DNA of 64,000 bases from SAR116 cluster bacterium AG-426-B08 (GCA_003213175.1 QCNN01000005.1:1-64000), one strand, 5' to 3'; counted from the stretch's first letter, positions 8,758 to 20,433 are shown. Notes: generated by a model from the sequence alone, not told the origin. Numbers and translations: made by a program.

Positions 8758-9627
8758 TTATTTTAAGTTAATTTTTGTGCTAGTTTCTCCAGCTATGTGT
8801 TGAATAAATTGCCACGCAACCCTTCCAGATCTTGCTCCCCTAGTTATAGACCATTCAAGTGCTTTTGCTCTTAGATAATCTTTATCTAACATGATATTAA
8901 ATTGTTTTGAATAAGCATTAATAATTTCAAGATATATATCCTGGGAAATATTATGAAACCCAATCCAAAGTCCAAATCTATCAGATAAAGAAACCTTTTC
9001 TTCAATTGACTCGGATGGATTAACAGAAGTTGATCTTTCATTTTCTATCATATCCCTTGGCATTAAATGTCTTCTGTTCGATGTAGCATAAAAAACTACA
9101 TTATCTGGTTTACCTTCAATACCACCATCTAAAATTGATTTTAAGCTTTTGTATGTATTTTCTCCTTCATCAAATGAAAGATCATCACATAATAGAATAA
9201 ACTTTTGTTTATTAAATTTTGTTAAAATTGATAATAGCTTAGGTAAATGTATAATATCTTCTCTATGAATTTCTACTAATTTCAATAATTTATTTTTTAA
9301 TTTATCAAGAATTTCTTGATGTACAGATTTAACTAATGATGACTTGCCTGTTCCTTTGGCACCCCAAAGCAAAACATTATTTGCCGGCAAGTTTTTTGCA
9401 AAATTATAAGTATTATTAATAAGAATTTTTTTTTGAGGTTCCAATCCTTTTAGTAAATCAATTGGAATTCTATTAATTTGATTAACTGGTTTTAAATAAT
9501 TAGTATTTGCTTCAAAAACAAATCCATCTGAAATGTCTAGATCTTTACTTTCTATTGGGGGTGGTGAGATTCTCTCAAGGGCGTTTGCGATCCTGTTTAA
9601 AATTTCATTATTTACGTTTATTGACAT
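8758..9627 (-). CDS. AAA-family ATPase, DUF815 type
   Basis: A 289-residue P-loop ATPase. Walker A is GAKGTGKSS near residues 88-96, Walker B is ILLCDDLSF near 144-152, and a sensor-like YATSNRRHLMPRD follows. This arrangement is that of the DUF815 family, whose cellular role is not well defined. Alphaproteobacteria often keep it next to the nlpD-yajC-secDF block, as here. It is transcribed divergently from yajC, with a 118-base intergenic region between them, and convergently with the lipoprotein gene. Confidence 0.85.
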   Translation of the reverse strand: MSINVNNEILNRIANALERISPPPIESKDLDISDGFVFEANTNYLKPVNQINRIPIDLLKGLEPQKKILINNTYNFAKNLPANNVLLWGAKGTGKSSLVKSVHQEILDKLKNKLLKLVEIHREDIIHLPKLLSILTKFNKQKFILLCDDLSFDEGENTYKSLKSILDGGIEGKPDNVVFYATSNRRHLMPRDMIENERSTSVNPSESIEEKVSLSDRFGLWIGFHNISQDIYLEIINAYSKQFNIMLDKDYLRAKALEWSITRGARSGRVAWQFIQHIAGETSTKINLK

Positions 9628-9745
9628 ATAGATCCTTAATTAAATATTTATTTATATACAAATTTTCTAATAAAACTATTAGGAATATTGTTTTTTTTAA
9701 AAAATAATGTACTCTGCCAGTGATTATTTATATAGAGGTAAAATT

Positions 9746-10054
9746 ATGATATCAAATGCATTTGCTCAATCTGCTGGTTCTTCAGCAGGTGGCTTCAATA
9801 TTGGAAGTTTAATTCCTTTTATTTTAATTTTTGTAATTTTCTATTTTTTGTTAATTAGACCTCAGCAGAAAAGGGTTAAAGAGCATAAAAATATGGTTAT
9901 GAATCTTAAAAGAGGAAATGTAGTAGTAACGTCTGGTGGTATAGTAGGAAAAATAATTAAAGCTGTAGATGGTTCTGAAGACATTACAGTTGAAATTTCT
10001 AAGGGAGTAAATGTAGAGGTTGCAAGAAATACTATAGCTGATCTTAGAAAATAA
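9746..10054 (+). CDS. yajC: Preprotein translocase subunit YajC
   Basis: Small inner-membrane accessory of the SecDF complex. The 102-residue protein starts MISNAFAQSAG, has one membrane segment (LIPFILIFVIFYFLLIRPQQKR) with the family-specific RPQQKR motif, and ends in a conserved cytoplasmic domain (VVTSGGIVGKI). The ATG at 9746 is preferred over one at 9707, because a GAGGT site lies 5-10 bases upstream and family members begin close to the helix. yajC-secD-secF is a standard operon. Confidence 0.95.
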   Translation: MISNAFAQSAGSSAGGFNIGSLIPFILIFVIFYFLLIRPQQKRVKEHKNMVMNLKRGNVVVTSGGIVGKIIKAVDGSEDITVEISKGVNVEVARNTIADLRK

Positions 10055-10070
10055 CTTATAGTTCTATATT

Positions 10071-11633
10071 ATGAAATTTAATAAATTTAATCTAATTACT
10101 TTAGTAGTTATTTTTTTCTTAGCAGTATTATACTCAATACCGAATTTATTTAATAACTTCAAATTTAATTCTATTAGTTCAATACTTCCTGGAAAGACTG
10201 TCAATCTAGGTTTAGACCTCAAAGGTGGTTCATATCTATTATTGAAAGCTGAGCTAGAATCTGTTTTTAATGAAAAATTAGATAATACCTCGGCCCAAAT
10301 AAGAAAATCGCTAAGAAAAAATAAAATCAAATATAAAAATCTTAGAACAGTTGATAATAGGATAAGTTTTAATATTAGAAATAGTAACGACAAAAGAAAG
10401 GTATTATCATTAATCAAAGAATATTCAAAAGATTTTTTAATTAACGATCAAAAAAATTATTTTTATTTAAATTTATCTGAATCTGGCATAAATAGTATAA
10501 CAAAATCTACCATGCAACAGGCTATTGAAATAGTTAGAAGAAGAATTGATGAGAGTGGAACAAAGGAACCATTAATTCAACAGCAAGGTAAAGACAGAAT
10601 TTTAGTTCAACTACCTGGAATTGACGACCCTGATAGAATAAAGAGACTTCTTGGAAAAACTGCAAAATTAACTTTCAGATTTACTCATCCAGAGATGACC
10701 ACGGAAACGCTAAGCTTAAGTTCATTAACTCCACCTGGATATATCTTGCTAAATGAGCAAAAAGATAAAAATAAATTTTACATGATACAAAAAAAAGTTA
10801 TGGTTTCAGGTGAAGAGCTGACAGATGCTAAAGCTGCATTCGATCAGGATGGAAATCCAGCAGTCATGTTTACTTTAACAACATCTGGTGGAAAAAAATT
10901 TGGAAGAATTACTGGTAAAAACATTGGAAGGCCCTTTGCTATAATTCTCGATAACAGAGTAATTAGTGCACCAATTATTCAAGGTCAGATTTTCTCTAAT
11001 GGACAAATTACTGGAAATTTTTCTGTGCAAGAAGCAAATGATTTAGCATTGGTTTTAAGAGCAGGTGCGTTACCAGTTCCTCTAAATATTTTAGAAGAAA
11101 GAACTGTTGGACCAGGTTTAGGTAATGACTCAATTGAAGCTGGAAAGTTTGCAAGTATTATTGCAATAATAGCTGTAATTATATTTATGATTATTAGTTA
11201 TGGATTTTATGGTATTTTTGCCAACTTAGCCTTAATAACAAATATGATTTTTATTATCGCTCTTTTAAGTGTTTTGCAAGCAACTTTAACTTTGCCAGGT
11301 ATTGCTGGAATAGTTCTAACAATAGGAATGGCTGTAGATGCAAATGTATTGATTTTCGAGAGAATAAAAGAAGAGTTTAGAGTACGTAAAGAATTATTAT
11401 CTTCTGTAGAAAATGGTTTTCAAAAAGCTGTTTCAACAATCATTGATGCAAACTTGACTACTTTCTTTGCAGCTTTTGCTTTATTTATATTTGGTAGTGG
11501 CCCTATAAAAGGTTTTTCAGTGACACTTATGATTGGTCTTATTACTTCGATGTATACTGCCATTGTCCTAACAAAATTCCTTACTACAGCTTATGTTAAA
11601 AGAAAGGTAGAAAAATTGAATGTTCAAATTTAA
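10071..11633 (+). CDS. secD: Protein translocase subunit SecD
   Basis: Proton-driven RND-family partner of SecYEG that pulls preproteins into the periplasm. It has an N-terminal membrane helix, the conserved LGLDLKGGSYLLL block, periplasmic P1 regions including IEIVRRRIDESGTKEP, and five C-terminal helices with GIVLTIGMAVDANVLIFERIKEE. Length is 520 residues, typical for alphaproteobacteria. Its stop overlaps the secF start by 14 bases, suggesting translational coupling. Confidence 0.97.
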   Translation: MKFNKFNLITLVVIFFLAVLYSIPNLFNNFKFNSISSILPGKTVNLGLDLKGGSYLLLKAELESVFNEKLDNTSAQIRKSLRKNKIKYKNLRTVDNRISFNIRNSNDKRKVLSLIKEYSKDFLINDQKNYFYLNLSESGINSITKSTMQQAIEIVRRRIDESGTKEPLIQQQGKDRILVQLPGIDDPDRIKRLLGKTAKLTFRFTHPEMTTETLSLSSLTPPGYILLNEQKDKNKFYMIQKKVMVSGEELTDAKAAFDQDGNPAVMFTLTTSGGKKFGRITGKNIGRPFAIILDNRVISAPIIQGQIFSNGQITGNFSVQEANDLALVLRAGALPVPLNILEERTVGPGLGNDSIEAGKFASIIAIIAVIIFMIISYGFYGIFANLALITNMIFIIALLSVLQATLTLPGIAGIVLTIGMAVDANVLIFERIKEEFRVRKELLSSVENGFQKAVSTIIDANLTTFFAAFALFIFGSGPIKGFSVTLMIGLITSMYTAIVLTKFLTTAYVKRKVEKLNVQI

Positions 11634-12561
11634 TTTAGTATCTCAAAATGTAAATTTAGATTTTTTAAAGGTTAAAAATTTTGCCTTCTTATTTTCTATA
11701 GCTTTAATTATTTTAACTGTATTTTTTATTTTATATAAAGGTTTAAATTTTGGCATAGATTTCAAAGGTGGAGTTTTAATTGAATTAAGAGATAAATCTA
11801 ATTCATCAGTTCAATTGTCTGAATTTAGAAAAAAAGCGGAGTTATTAAATGTTGGAGAAATTTCAGTTCAAAAATTTGGGAAGGAAACTGACGTACTTTT
11901 GCGAATTCAAAAACAACAGGGGGATGAAAGAAAACAAATTTTGTTAATTGAAAAAGTTAAAAACACTTTTGAAAAAGATTTTGAAATAAGAAGAACAGAA
12001 TTTGTTGGTCCTGTTGTCGGAGATGAGTTAAAAGAGGCTGGATTAACAGCAGTAATTTTATCTCTTTTTTTAATAATGCTATATATTTGGTTTAGATTTG
12101 AATGGCAATTTGCAATTGCATCAATAATCGCTCTTATCCATGATGTTGTTTCCACTATTGGTTTATTTTCTATTTTCTCATTAGAATTTAATTTATCTAT
12201 CGTTGCCGCAATTCTTACTACCGCAGGTTATTCTATTAACGACACCGTAGTGGTTTTTGACAGAGTAAGGGAAAACTTAAGAAAATATAAATCTAAAGAA
12301 CACTATTTTATTTATAACAAATCTATAAATGAGACTTTATCAAGAACTTTGATGACTTCTGTAACTACTCTAATTGCATTAGTAATTATTTACTTTTTTG
12401 GTGGTGCTGTCCTTGCTGACTTCGCTTTAGCTATGATTTGGGGAGTTATCATTGGGACTTACTCATCTATTTTTATTGCGGTTTCTTTTTTAACTTTTTT
12501 TAAAATATATAAAGGTGAAAAAAAGGAAAATTCTAAACATATTCCAGAATATGAAAGATAA
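11620..12561 (+). CDS. secF: Protein translocase subunit SecF
   Basis: Forms a complex with SecD. Family features are the first helix, NFGIDFKGGVLIELR, the VGPVVGDELKEAG block, and the membrane motif GYSINDTVVVFDRVRENLRK. Length is 313 residues. The start overlaps the end of secD by 14 bases, and the stop overlaps the next gene by 11, so the three genes are read as a coupled set. Confidence 0.97.
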   Translation: MFKFNLVSQNVNLDFLKVKNFAFLFSIALIILTVFFILYKGLNFGIDFKGGVLIELRDKSNSSVQLSEFRKKAELLNVGEISVQKFGKETDVLLRIQKQQGDERKQILLIEKVKNTFEKDFEIRRTEFVGPVVGDELKEAGLTAVILSLFLIMLYIWFRFEWQFAIASIIALIHDVVSTIGLFSIFSLEFNLSIVAAILTTAGYSINDTVVVFDRVRENLRKYKSKEHYFIYNKSINETLSRTLMTSVTTLIALVIIYFFGGAVLADFALAMIWGVIIGTYSSIFIAVSFLTFFKIYKGEKKENSKHIPEYER

Positions 12562-12970
12562 ATCGAATAAGCAATTATTGTCTTTAACTTATAAAATAGG
12601 CGAAGTGCAAAAAGATTTACTTACAATATCTTCATACAGTGACACATTTGTTAAAATTGAAAGTAAAAGATATAATTTACCCCTATGTATTATTGGGAAT
12701 AATATTTTTCAGTGGAATGATAAAAATTACCTTAATTTAAATTTAGAAATAGTTAAAAATTTATTTGATGATTCAAATAGATCAGTTGTTGATAGGATAG
12801 AGGTTATTATAATAGGTCTTTCAAGCGGAAAAATTAATAATTTAATAGACCTTAAAAATAAATCAATGGATACAAAACTGCCACTTGAAATAATGAAACA
12901 TGATGCGGCATGCAGAACTATAAATATTTTGAGTATGGAAGGAAGAAAAATTTTAGCGATAATAATTTAG
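12551..12970 (+). CDS. Mth938-like domain protein (DUF498)
   Basis: A 139-residue protein resembling the Mth938/NDUFAF3-like family: a YSDTFVKIESKRYNLPLCI block, then IEVIIIGLSSGK, and a final MKHDAACRTINILSMEGRKI block characteristic of the fold (expected helix after T/A-ARTYN). It usually follows secF in alphaproteobacteria. The mitochondrial relative NDUFAF3 assists complex I assembly; a similar role here is only inference. ATG 12551 is preferred, since an earlier start at 12515 would lie wholly within secF. The 3' end overlaps the convergent trmFO by 4 bases. Confidence 0.8.
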   Translation: MKDKSNKQLLSLTYKIGEVQKDLLTISSYSDTFVKIESKRYNLPLCIIGNNIFQWNDKNYLNLNLEIVKNLFDDSNRSVVDRIEVIIIGLSSGKINNLIDLKNKSMDTKLPLEIMKHDAACRTINILSMEGRKILAIII

Positions 12971-14310
12971 AAACTTTGAGTTTTAATCCATTTTTTGAAA
13001 GAATTAATAGCTTTTGTGGCCATAAATTCTTTTCTTTCTTTTCCTTTTAAATTTTTACAATCTGAATAATTAATTGAACTCATAAGTCCAAAATTTATGT
13101 TCATTGGTTGAAATGTTTTAGGATTGGCGTTTTTTGTTAAATGTTTAATTAGAGAACCATGAGCCGTTACATCTGGAGGGCTTCTAAATTTCTTTTTTAA
13201 GTTATCATGAGCAGCTATTCTGCCAACTAAATTGCCAATAGAACAAGATTCTACATAACCCTCTACACCTGTAATTTGTCCTGCGAAATAAATATTTTTA
13301 TTTTTATTTAATCTCATGTCTTCATCTAATAGTCTTGGTGAGTTGATAAAAGTATTACGATGGAGACCCCCTAATCTTGCAAATTTTGCATTTTTTAAAG
13401 CTGGGATTTTTTGTAAAACTTCTTTTTGGACGGAATGTTTCATCTTAGTTTGAAAACCAACCATATTATACAATGTTCCAATCTTGTTATCTTGGCGAAG
13501 TTGGACTACAGCATAGGGTTTTATTTCACTATTAGGGTTTGTTAAACCTACAGGTTTCAGTGGTCCAAATCTTAATGTTTCAGAACCTCTTCTTATCATT
13601 TCTTCTATAGGCATACATCCTTCAAAATAAGGAGTATTTTCAAACTCTTTAAATTCAATTTTAGGTGCTTCAATAATAGTATTTAATAAATCATAATATT
13701 CTTCTTTTGTAAGAGGGCAATTTATATAATCATCTCCATTACCTTTATCATATCTAGATTGTTTCCAGGCAATGTTCATATTAATGCTTTCTTTATATAC
13801 TATTGGAGCAATAGCATCAAAAAAGTCAAGTGGTTCTTCTTTAATAAGTTTATTAATAATTTTTGAAAAATTTGATGATGTCAATGGACCTGTGGCTATA
13901 ATAATTTGTTCGTTTTTAAAATTTTTAATAGAGGTTATTTCTTTATTAACTAATTCTATAAGAGGGTTTTCTCTAATTTCTTGATCTATAAACTTAGAAA
14001 ACTTTTCTCTATCAACAGCTAAAGCACTTCCTGCTGGAATTCTAGTATTATCTGCAGCTTTCATAATCAATGAGTCTGACATTCTAAGTTCTTCATGAAG
14101 AACACCTACAGCATTATGACGTTTATCATCTGACCTAAATGAATTTGAACATACTAGTTCTGCCAAAAAATTAGTTTTATGCACTTCTGTTGTTACTATT
14201 GGTCTCATTTCATAAAGATATGATTTTATACCAAACTTAGAGATTTGATGAGCAGCTTCACAACCAGCCAAACCACCACCAACTATGTGTATATTATTTT
14301 CGGATGACAT
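12967..14310 (-). CDS. trmFO: Methylenetetrahydrofolate--tRNA-(uracil-5-)-methyltransferase TrmFO
   Basis: Folate- and FAD-dependent enzyme that makes ribothymidine at position 54 of tRNA. The FAD-binding motif is HIVGGGLAGCEAA at the N-terminus, followed by YEMRPIV and the ELVCSNSFRS block. The second conserved region includes GCMPIEEMIRRG and the C-terminal GQITGVEGYVES with its nucleotide-binding role. Length is 447 residues, full size. uvrA lies 7 bases upstream in the same direction. Confidence 0.96.
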   Translation of the reverse strand: MSSENNIHIVGGGLAGCEAAHQISKFGIKSYLYEMRPIVTTEVHKTNFLAELVCSNSFRSDDKRHNAVGVLHEELRMSDSLIMKAADNTRIPAGSALAVDREKFSKFIDQEIRENPLIELVNKEITSIKNFKNEQIIIATGPLTSSNFSKIINKLIKEEPLDFFDAIAPIVYKESINMNIAWKQSRYDKGNGDDYINCPLTKEEYYDLLNTIIEAPKIEFKEFENTPYFEGCMPIEEMIRRGSETLRFGPLKPVGLTNPNSEIKPYAVVQLRQDNKIGTLYNMVGFQTKMKHSVQKEVLQKIPALKNAKFARLGGLHRNTFINSPRLLDEDMRLNKNKNIYFAGQITGVEGYVESCSIGNLVGRIAAHDNLKKKFRSPPDVTAHGSLIKHLTKNANPKTFQPMNINFGLMSSINYSDCKNLKGKERKEFMATKAINSFKKWIKTQSF

Positions 14311-14317
14311 TTTAAAA

Positions 14318-17179
14318 TTATAAGATTGTTTTTAAGAATTGTCCTGTATAACTTTTTTTATTTTTTGCTAATTCTTCAGGTGTTCCGGTTCCTACAATTT
14401 CTCCACCTAAATCTCCTCCTTCTGGACCAAGATCAATTAAATAATCAGCAGTTTTAATTACATCTAAATTATGTTCAATAATTATAACCGTATTGCCATT
14501 ATCTACAATTTTTTGAATAACTTCTAAAAGCTTTTTTATATCATCAAAATGTAGACCTGTGGTCGGTTCATCTAAAATATATATTGTTCTTCCAGTTCCC
14601 CTTTTGGCCAACTCTTTTGATAGTTTGATTCTTTGAGCCTCTCCACCAGATAATGTAGTTGCTCTTTGACCAATTTTTATATAACCTAAACCAACTTGGT
14701 AAAGAGTTTCAAGTTTTTCCCTTATAAATGGTACTGCTTGAAATAACTTTAATCCTTCACTTACAGTTAAATCTAACACATCTGATATAGAATGATTTTG
14801 CCATTTAACTTCTAATGTTTCTCTATTGTATCTTTTTCCCTTACATTGATCACATTGGACATAAACGTCCGGCAAAAAATGCATTTCAATCTTTATAACG
14901 CCATCTCCTTGGCACGTTTCACATCTTCCACCTTTAACATTAAATGAGAATCTTCCTGGCTGATAACCCCTGGCTTTAGACTCGGGTAAACCGGTAAACC
15001 AATCGCGAATATGTGAAAAAGTTCCAGTATATGTTGCTGGATTTGACCTAGGTGTCCTACCGATTGGAGATTGATCTATATCTATAATTTTATCGATTAA
15101 ATGAATACCTTTTATTTGATCATACTTTTCTGGGATATTACTCGAACCATTTAACATTTTTGATAAAGCTCTTTGAAGGGTGCCTATTATAAGTGTAGAT
15201 TTACCACCGCCAGAAACACCTGTTACACATGTAAGCACTCCTAGCGGAAAAGTAGCATCTATATTTTGAAGATTATTACCAGAAGCACCAAGAATATTAA
15301 TTGATTTATTTAAATCTATTTTTCTTCTTTTTGATGGCAATGGAATTTCTTTAATACCAGATAAATAATTACCAGTAATACTCGCTTTTATTTTTTTTAC
15401 TTGATCTGGTGTTCCTTGTGCAATTACTTTACCTCCATCAATACCAGCTCCAGGACCTATATCCACGATATAGTCAGCTGATAACATTGCTTCTAAATCA
15501 TGTTCAACCACAACAACTGTATTACCAAGATCTCTCAACTTTTGTAGTGTTTCTAAAAGTTTTTCATTATCCCTTTGATGTAATCCAATACTAGGTTCAT
15601 CTAATACGTAAAGAACTCCTGTAAGTCCAGACCCAATTTGACTTGCTAGACGAATTCTTTGACTTTCACCACCGGATAATGTTCCACTTTTTCTTGACAA
15701 GTTAAGATATCCTAAACCAACACTAGTTAAAAAACCTAATCTATCATTAATTTCTTTTAATATTTGGTTTGATATTTTTACATGTTGATCTATTAACTTA
15801 GATTTAAGTGTTAAAAACCATTCTTTTGCTTCATGTATAGATAAATTTGTTATTTCAGTAATATCTTTTTTATCTATTTTAATAGCTATAGCCTCATCTT
15901 TTAATCTTTTGCCTTTACATATTGGGCAAGCTTGGTCCGACAAAAACTTATTTAACTCCTCTTTAATCCAGTTACTTTCATTTTCTTTTAATCTTCTTTT
16001 CAAACTAGGAATAATTCCCTCAAATGACTTAGTAGATTTAAACACTCTTGTTCCATCATTATATATTATTTCAATTTTTTCGTTCTCCGAGCCATATAAT
16101 AATGAATTTTTTACTTTATCATTTAACTTATTAAATGGCGTATCAAGATCAAAATTGTAATGTCTCCCTAATGACTCAAGGGTTTGAACATATAACTTGC
16201 TAGAATTATTTGCCCATGGTGCTATTACGCCTTCTCTGAATGTTAAATTCTTATTCGGTATAATTAAGTCTTCAGAAAAAACTCTTGAGTAACCCAATCC
16301 ATCACATTCTTTACATGCTCCAGCTGGATTATTAAAAGAAAATAATCTTGGTTCAATTTCATCAATAGTAAAACCACTTTCAGGACATGAAAAATTTGAT
16401 GAGTAAACATATTTCTGTTTGTCTTCATTTATTACATAAAGCAAACCGTTTGACAAAGTTACTGCAATTTCAATTGAGTCAGCTAATCTTTGCTGAAGTT
16501 CAATTAAATCTTCATCACTTTTTTTTATTATTATTCTATCTACAACTACTTCAATATCATGTTTTTTGTATCTATCAAGTTCAGGAATATCTTCAATTTC
16601 ATAAAATTCATTATTAACTCTAAATCTTTGGAAACCTTTTTTTCTTAAATCAATGAACTCTTTTCTATATTCACCTTTTCTTCCTCGAACAATTGGGGCT
16701 AGAATATGAAGTTTTGAATTGTTTTCGAATTCTAATACTTTATCTACCATTTGTGAAATAGTTTGACTTTCAATTGGCAAGCCAGTTGTTGGTGAATAAG
16801 GAATACCTATTCTAGCCCATAGAAGTCTCATGTAATCATATATTTCAGTAACAGTTCCAACTGTTGATCTCGGATTTTTACTTGTAGTTCTCTGTTCAAT
16901 CGATATAGCTGGAGATAATCCTTCTATTAAATCAACATCTGGTTTATGCATCATTTGTAAAAATTGTCTTGCATATGCTGACAATGATTCTACATATCTT
17001 CTTTGACCTTCAGCATAAATCGTATCAAAAGCAAGCGAACTTTTTCCTGATCCAGAAAGACCAGTTATTACAATAAGCTTATTTTTTGGTAAATCGATAT
17101 CAATATTTTTTAAATTATGCTCTCTCGCACCCCGAACTTGGAGATATTTAGTTGGCATTAAGTCTTTTATTTTGTTCAT
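14318..17179 (-). CDS. uvrA: UvrABC excision nuclease subunit A
   Basis: DNA-damage sensor of nucleotide excision repair. The 953-residue protein has two ABC ATPase modules: Walker A of the first is GLSGSGKSS near residue 41, and of the second GVSGGGKST (one residue off the usual GSGKST). Each module has an LSGGE signature and a DEP Walker B. Zinc-binding CxxC pairs occur in the CPICKGKR region and in CETCQGDG...CDQCKGKR. It is divergent from ssb with an 83-base spacer, the common uvrA-ssb arrangement. I saw no clear alphaproteobacterial SOS box (GTTC-N7-GTTC) there. Confidence 0.97.
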   Translation of the reverse strand: MNKIKDLMPTKYLQVRGAREHNLKNIDIDLPKNKLIVITGLSGSGKSSLAFDTIYAEGQRRYVESLSAYARQFLQMMHKPDVDLIEGLSPAISIEQRTTSKNPRSTVGTVTEIYDYMRLLWARIGIPYSPTTGLPIESQTISQMVDKVLEFENNSKLHILAPIVRGRKGEYRKEFIDLRKKGFQRFRVNNEFYEIEDIPELDRYKKHDIEVVVDRIIIKKSDEDLIELQQRLADSIEIAVTLSNGLLYVINEDKQKYVYSSNFSCPESGFTIDEIEPRLFSFNNPAGACKECDGLGYSRVFSEDLIIPNKNLTFREGVIAPWANNSSKLYVQTLESLGRHYNFDLDTPFNKLNDKVKNSLLYGSENEKIEIIYNDGTRVFKSTKSFEGIIPSLKRRLKENESNWIKEELNKFLSDQACPICKGKRLKDEAIAIKIDKKDITEITNLSIHEAKEWFLTLKSKLIDQHVKISNQILKEINDRLGFLTSVGLGYLNLSRKSGTLSGGESQRIRLASQIGSGLTGVLYVLDEPSIGLHQRDNEKLLETLQKLRDLGNTVVVVEHDLEAMLSADYIVDIGPGAGIDGGKVIAQGTPDQVKKIKASITGNYLSGIKEIPLPSKRRKIDLNKSINILGASGNNLQNIDATFPLGVLTCVTGVSGGGKSTLIIGTLQRALSKMLNGSSNIPEKYDQIKGIHLIDKIIDIDQSPIGRTPRSNPATYTGTFSHIRDWFTGLPESKARGYQPGRFSFNVKGGRCETCQGDGVIKIEMHFLPDVYVQCDQCKGKRYNRETLEVKWQNHSISDVLDLTVSEGLKLFQAVPFIREKLETLYQVGLGYIKIGQRATTLSGGEAQRIKLSKELAKRGTGRTIYILDEPTTGLHFDDIKKLLEVIQKIVDNGNTVIIIEHNLDVIKTADYLIDLGPEGGDLGGEIVGTGTPEELAKNKKSYTGQFLKTIL

Positions 17180-17262
17180 TTTTTAAGTTTGTGAAATAAG
17201 TGTTGTAAAATAGGTATTAAATGCTTTAAATATTATTTAATATTTTTTTACGGAGCTTCAAG

Positions 17263-17748
17263 ATGAGTGGTAGTGTAAATAAAGTTATTTTAGTTGGTCG
17301 TTTAGGAAATGACCCAGATGTCAAAGCAATGCAAAATGGTGATAAAGTAGTTCTTTTTAGCTTAGCAACATCTGATAGATGGAAAGACAAGATTTCTGGC
17401 GAGCAAAAGGAAAGAACAGAATGGCATAGGGTGGTAATATACAATGAAGCTATTGGAAGAATTGCTGAACAATATTTAAAAAAAGGAAGTGCAGTTTATC
17501 TTGAAGGTCAACTTCAAACAAGAAAATGGACAGATCAACAGTCTGGTCAAGATAGATATACTACTGAAGTTGTCGTTCAACGGTTTAAAGGTGAGTTAAC
17601 TCTTTTGGGTTCTAGAAATGAAGAAACAAAGATACAAGATAACAAAATTGAAAATAATGAGTTCAATCAGGAAAATCAAAACAAAGAAAATATTTTAGCT
17701 AATAAAGATAAAATACCTGATATGATTGATGATGATATACCTTTTTAA
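17263..17748 (+). CDS. ssb: Single-stranded DNA-binding protein
   Basis: Coats single-stranded DNA during replication, repair and recombination. The OB-fold starts [18 protein letters not shown] and includes [11 protein letters not shown] and the [19 protein letters not shown] block; the C-terminal tail is asparagine/glutamate-rich and ends DDDIPF, the tip that recruits partner proteins. Length is 161 residues. A GGAGC element precedes the ATG. gyrA follows 75 bases downstream across an AT-only palindrome. Confidence 0.97.
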   Translation: MSGSVNKVILVGRLGNDPDVKAMQNGDKVVLFSLATSDRWKDKISGEQKERTEWHRVVIYNEAIGRIAEQYLKKGSAVYLEGQLQTRKWTDQQSGQDRYTTEVVVQRFKGELTLLGSRNEETKIQDNKIENNEFNQENQNKENILANKDKIPDMIDDDIPF

Positions 17749-17773
17749 TTAAAAATTAAAATATATAGTATTT

Positions 17774-17795
17774 TATAGTAATATATATTACTATA
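17774..17795. repeat. 22-base perfect AT-rich palindrome between ssb and gyrA
   Basis: TATAGTAATAT is followed directly by its exact reverse complement, with no loop. It lies 26 bases after the ssb stop and 28 bases before the gyrA start. It could be a weak ssb terminator or a binding or cruciform-forming site in the gyrA promoter region; the sequence alone does not decide. Confidence 0.6.
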
Positions 17796-17823
17796 TGTTG
17801 TATTTTCAATTTATGAGTTAATT

Positions 17824-20433
17824 TTGGATAACGACGATAACAAGACTGAAGAAACACCCGAAGCCCCACCAGTAGAACCCAATACGACTATAATTTCTAT
17901 AACTGATGAAATGAAAAAGTCTTATTTGGATTATGCCATGAGTGTCATAGTTTCAAGAGCTATACCTGATGTTAGAGATGGTTTGAAGCCAGTTCACAGA
18001 AGAATTTTATATGCCATGTTAGAAGGTGGTTATGATTGGTCTAAACCTTACAGAAAATCTGCAAGAGTTGTTGGAGATGTAATGGGTAACTATCATCCTC
18101 ATGGAGATTCTGCAATATATGACTCTATGGTAAGAATGGCTCAAGATTTTTCTATGAGAGTTAAACTTGTTGATGGGCAGGGTAATTTTGGTTCTGTGGA
18201 TGGAGATCCACCTGCTGCCATGAGGTACACCGAATCAAGATTAAGCAAGGCCTCTGAGCTTCTGCTTAGTGATATTGATAAAGAGACAGTAAGTTTTAAC
18301 CCTAATTATGATGATACTCAATTTGAACCTTCAGTTTTGCCAGCTGAATTTCCAAACATTTTAGTTAATGGTGCAGGTGGTATTGCAGTTGGAATGGCTA
18401 CAAATATTCCTCCACATAATCCAGTTGAAGTAGTTAACGCTTGCAAAGCTCTTTTGGAAAATGAAGAACTAACGGTTGATGAATTACTTGAAATTATTCA
18501 AGGACCCGATTTTCCAACAGCTGGTCTTATTATGGGGAGAACAGGCATAAGGGAAGCATATTTGTTAGGCAAAGGAAGTATAATTATGCGTTCTAGAGCC
18601 GAGATAAATATATCATCTAAGGATAGAGAAAGTATTATTGTCTCTGAGATACCTTATCAGGTTAACAAGGCACAATTGTTAGAAAAAATAGGTGAATTAA
18701 TAAAAGATAAAACTATTGAAGGTATTTCAGATATCAGAGATGAGTCTGATAGAAAAGGAATGAGAATTGTAGTTGAAATTAAAAAGGATTCTCAAGCAGA
18801 TATAGTGTTAAATCAATTATGGAAACATACCAGACTTCAAACTAGTTTCCCTATAAACATGCTCGCTTTGGATAATGGTCAACCTAGGCAAATGGGATTA
18901 AAGGATATATTAATATCTTTTATTAATTTTCGTAAAGAAGTGGTTATAAAAAGAACCAAATTTCTTTTAAATAAAGCAAGAAACAGGGCTCATATATTAG
19001 CAGGTTTATTAGTCGCTTTATCCAGCATAGATGAAATAATTCAAATTATAAGATCATCTAAGGACCCTGAAGTAGCTAAGCAAAAATTATGTGAGACCCT
19101 GTGGCCAGCTTCAGATATTGAAGATCTTATTAAAATTATAAGTGATCCTGTTTATAAAGTGATTGATCAAAAGTATAAGCTCTCAGAATTACAAGCAAAA
19201 TCGATTTTAGAGTTAAGGTTACAAAGATTAACAGGCTTAGAAGTTGAAAAAATAAAAGAAGAAATAGAGACTTTAGCAGAAGATATTAAAGAGTATTTAT
19301 TAATCTTATCAGATAATTTGAAATTAAAAAATGTATTATTGTCTCAATTTGACTTAGTAATTAAAAAATTATTTTCTGAAAGAAAAACTGAAATATCTGA
19401 TAGTTTAATTGATCAAGAAGACGAAGACTTAATCCAAAAAGAGGATATGGTTGTTACGGTTAGTCATCGCGGATATATAAAAAGAGTTGCTCTTTCAACG
19501 TATCGTGCACAAAGGAGGGGTGGTAAAGGAAGAGCTGGTATGAAAATTAGAGATGAGGATATGGTAACTTCTCTCTTTGTAACCGACACTCATACACCAA
19601 TCTTATTTTTTACTTCATCTGGTATGGTTTATCAATTAAAATGCTATAAATTACCAGAGGCAGCCCCACAAGCTCTTGGAAAGGCAATGGTAAATATTTT
19701 ACCTTTATCACAAGACGAAAAAATTCAAACAGTTATGCCAATGCCATCGAACAAAGATACATGGAACGACTTACAAATAATTTTTGCTACAAAAAATGGA
19801 AATGTCAGAAGAAATCAACTTAGCGACTTTATTAACATTAGGCAAAATGGTAAAATTGCTATGAAATTACATAATAATGACGAATTAGTATCAGTTTTAC
19901 CTTGCGATAAAGATGATAATATTTTTATTGCCACTAGACTTGGTAAAGCAATAAGATTTGATATTAATGATGTAAGAATATTTGTAGGAAGGGACTCATC
20001 AGGAGTTAGGGGAATTAAACTTAAACCTGATGACTTTGTAGTTTCAATGTCTTTAATTCCAAAAGATGAAGAAAAATATGTTCTTTCTGTAACAGAGAAT
20101 GGTTTTGGTAAAAGAACTCTAATTGATGACTATAGAAGGACTAATAGAGGAGGTCAGGGTGTTGCGAATATTGAATGTTCAGACAGAAATGGTCCTGTTG
20201 TCTCATCATACATTGTTTCTTCATTAGATCAGATAATGCTAGTAACAAATGCAGGTAAACTTATAAGAATGAAAATACATGAAAATGAAAACAACTCTAT
20301 TCGTGTCACTGGTAGAAAAACACAAGGGGTAAAGTTATTTGACGTTGACGAAGATGAAAAGGTTATGTCAGTTGCATTGCTTTTAGAAAGTGATGATGAA
20401 AATGAAGAAGAAAATGAAATTAATAAAAATTAA
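17824..20433 (+). CDS. gyrA: DNA gyrase subunit A
   Basis: Breaks and rejoins DNA in the topoisomerase II that introduces negative supercoils. The N-terminal block [21 protein letters not shown], the active-site tyrosine in AAMRYTESR, and the quinolone region [17 protein letters not shown] are all present; the serine and aspartate at the usual resistance positions are wild type. The C-terminal beta-pinwheel has the GyrA box QRRGGKG, distinguishing it from ParC. Length is 869 residues with an acidic tail. The start is TTG: the nearest upstream ATG (17813) hits a stop after two codons. coaD follows 18 bases later. Confidence 0.97.
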   Translation: MDNDDNKTEETPEAPPVEPNTTIISITDEMKKSYLDYAMSVIVSRAIPDVRDGLKPVHRRILYAMLEGGYDWSKPYRKSARVVGDVMGNYHPHGDSAIYDSMVRMAQDFSMRVKLVDGQGNFGSVDGDPPAAMRYTESRLSKASELLLSDIDKETVSFNPNYDDTQFEPSVLPAEFPNILVNGAGGIAVGMATNIPPHNPVEVVNACKALLENEELTVDELLEIIQGPDFPTAGLIMGRTGIREAYLLGKGSIIMRSRAEINISSKDRESIIVSEIPYQVNKAQLLEKIGELIKDKTIEGISDIRDESDRKGMRIVVEIKKDSQADIVLNQLWKHTRLQTSFPINMLALDNGQPRQMGLKDILISFINFRKEVVIKRTKFLLNKARNRAHILAGLLVALSSIDEIIQIIRSSKDPEVAKQKLCETLWPASDIEDLIKIISDPVYKVIDQKYKLSELQAKSILELRLQRLTGLEVEKIKEEIETLAEDIKEYLLILSDNLKLKNVLLSQFDLVIKKLFSERKTEISDSLIDQEDEDLIQKEDMVVTVSHRGYIKRVALSTYRAQRRGGKGRAGMKIRDEDMVTSLFVTDTHTPILFFTSSGMVYQLKCYKLPEAAPQALGKAMVNILPLSQDEKIQTVMPMPSNKDTWNDLQIIFATKNGNVRRNQLSDFINIRQNGKIAMKLHNNDELVSVLPCDKDDNIFIATRLGKAIRFDINDVRIFVGRDSSGVRGIKLKPDDFVVSMSLIPKDEEKYVLSVTENGFGKRTLIDDYRRTNRGGQGVANIECSDRNGPVVSSYIVSSLDQIMLVTNAGKLIRMKIHENENNSIRVTGRKTQGVKLFDVDEDEKVMSVALLLESDDENEEENEINKN

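Noticed and set aside
12515-12550. Earlier start of the Mth938-like gene
   Set aside because: It lies wholly within secF in a different frame; the ATG at 12551 gives a normal N-terminus.
17180-17262. SOS box between uvrA and ssb
   Set aside because: GTTC is present once near the uvrA start, but no second half with the 7-base spacing was found.
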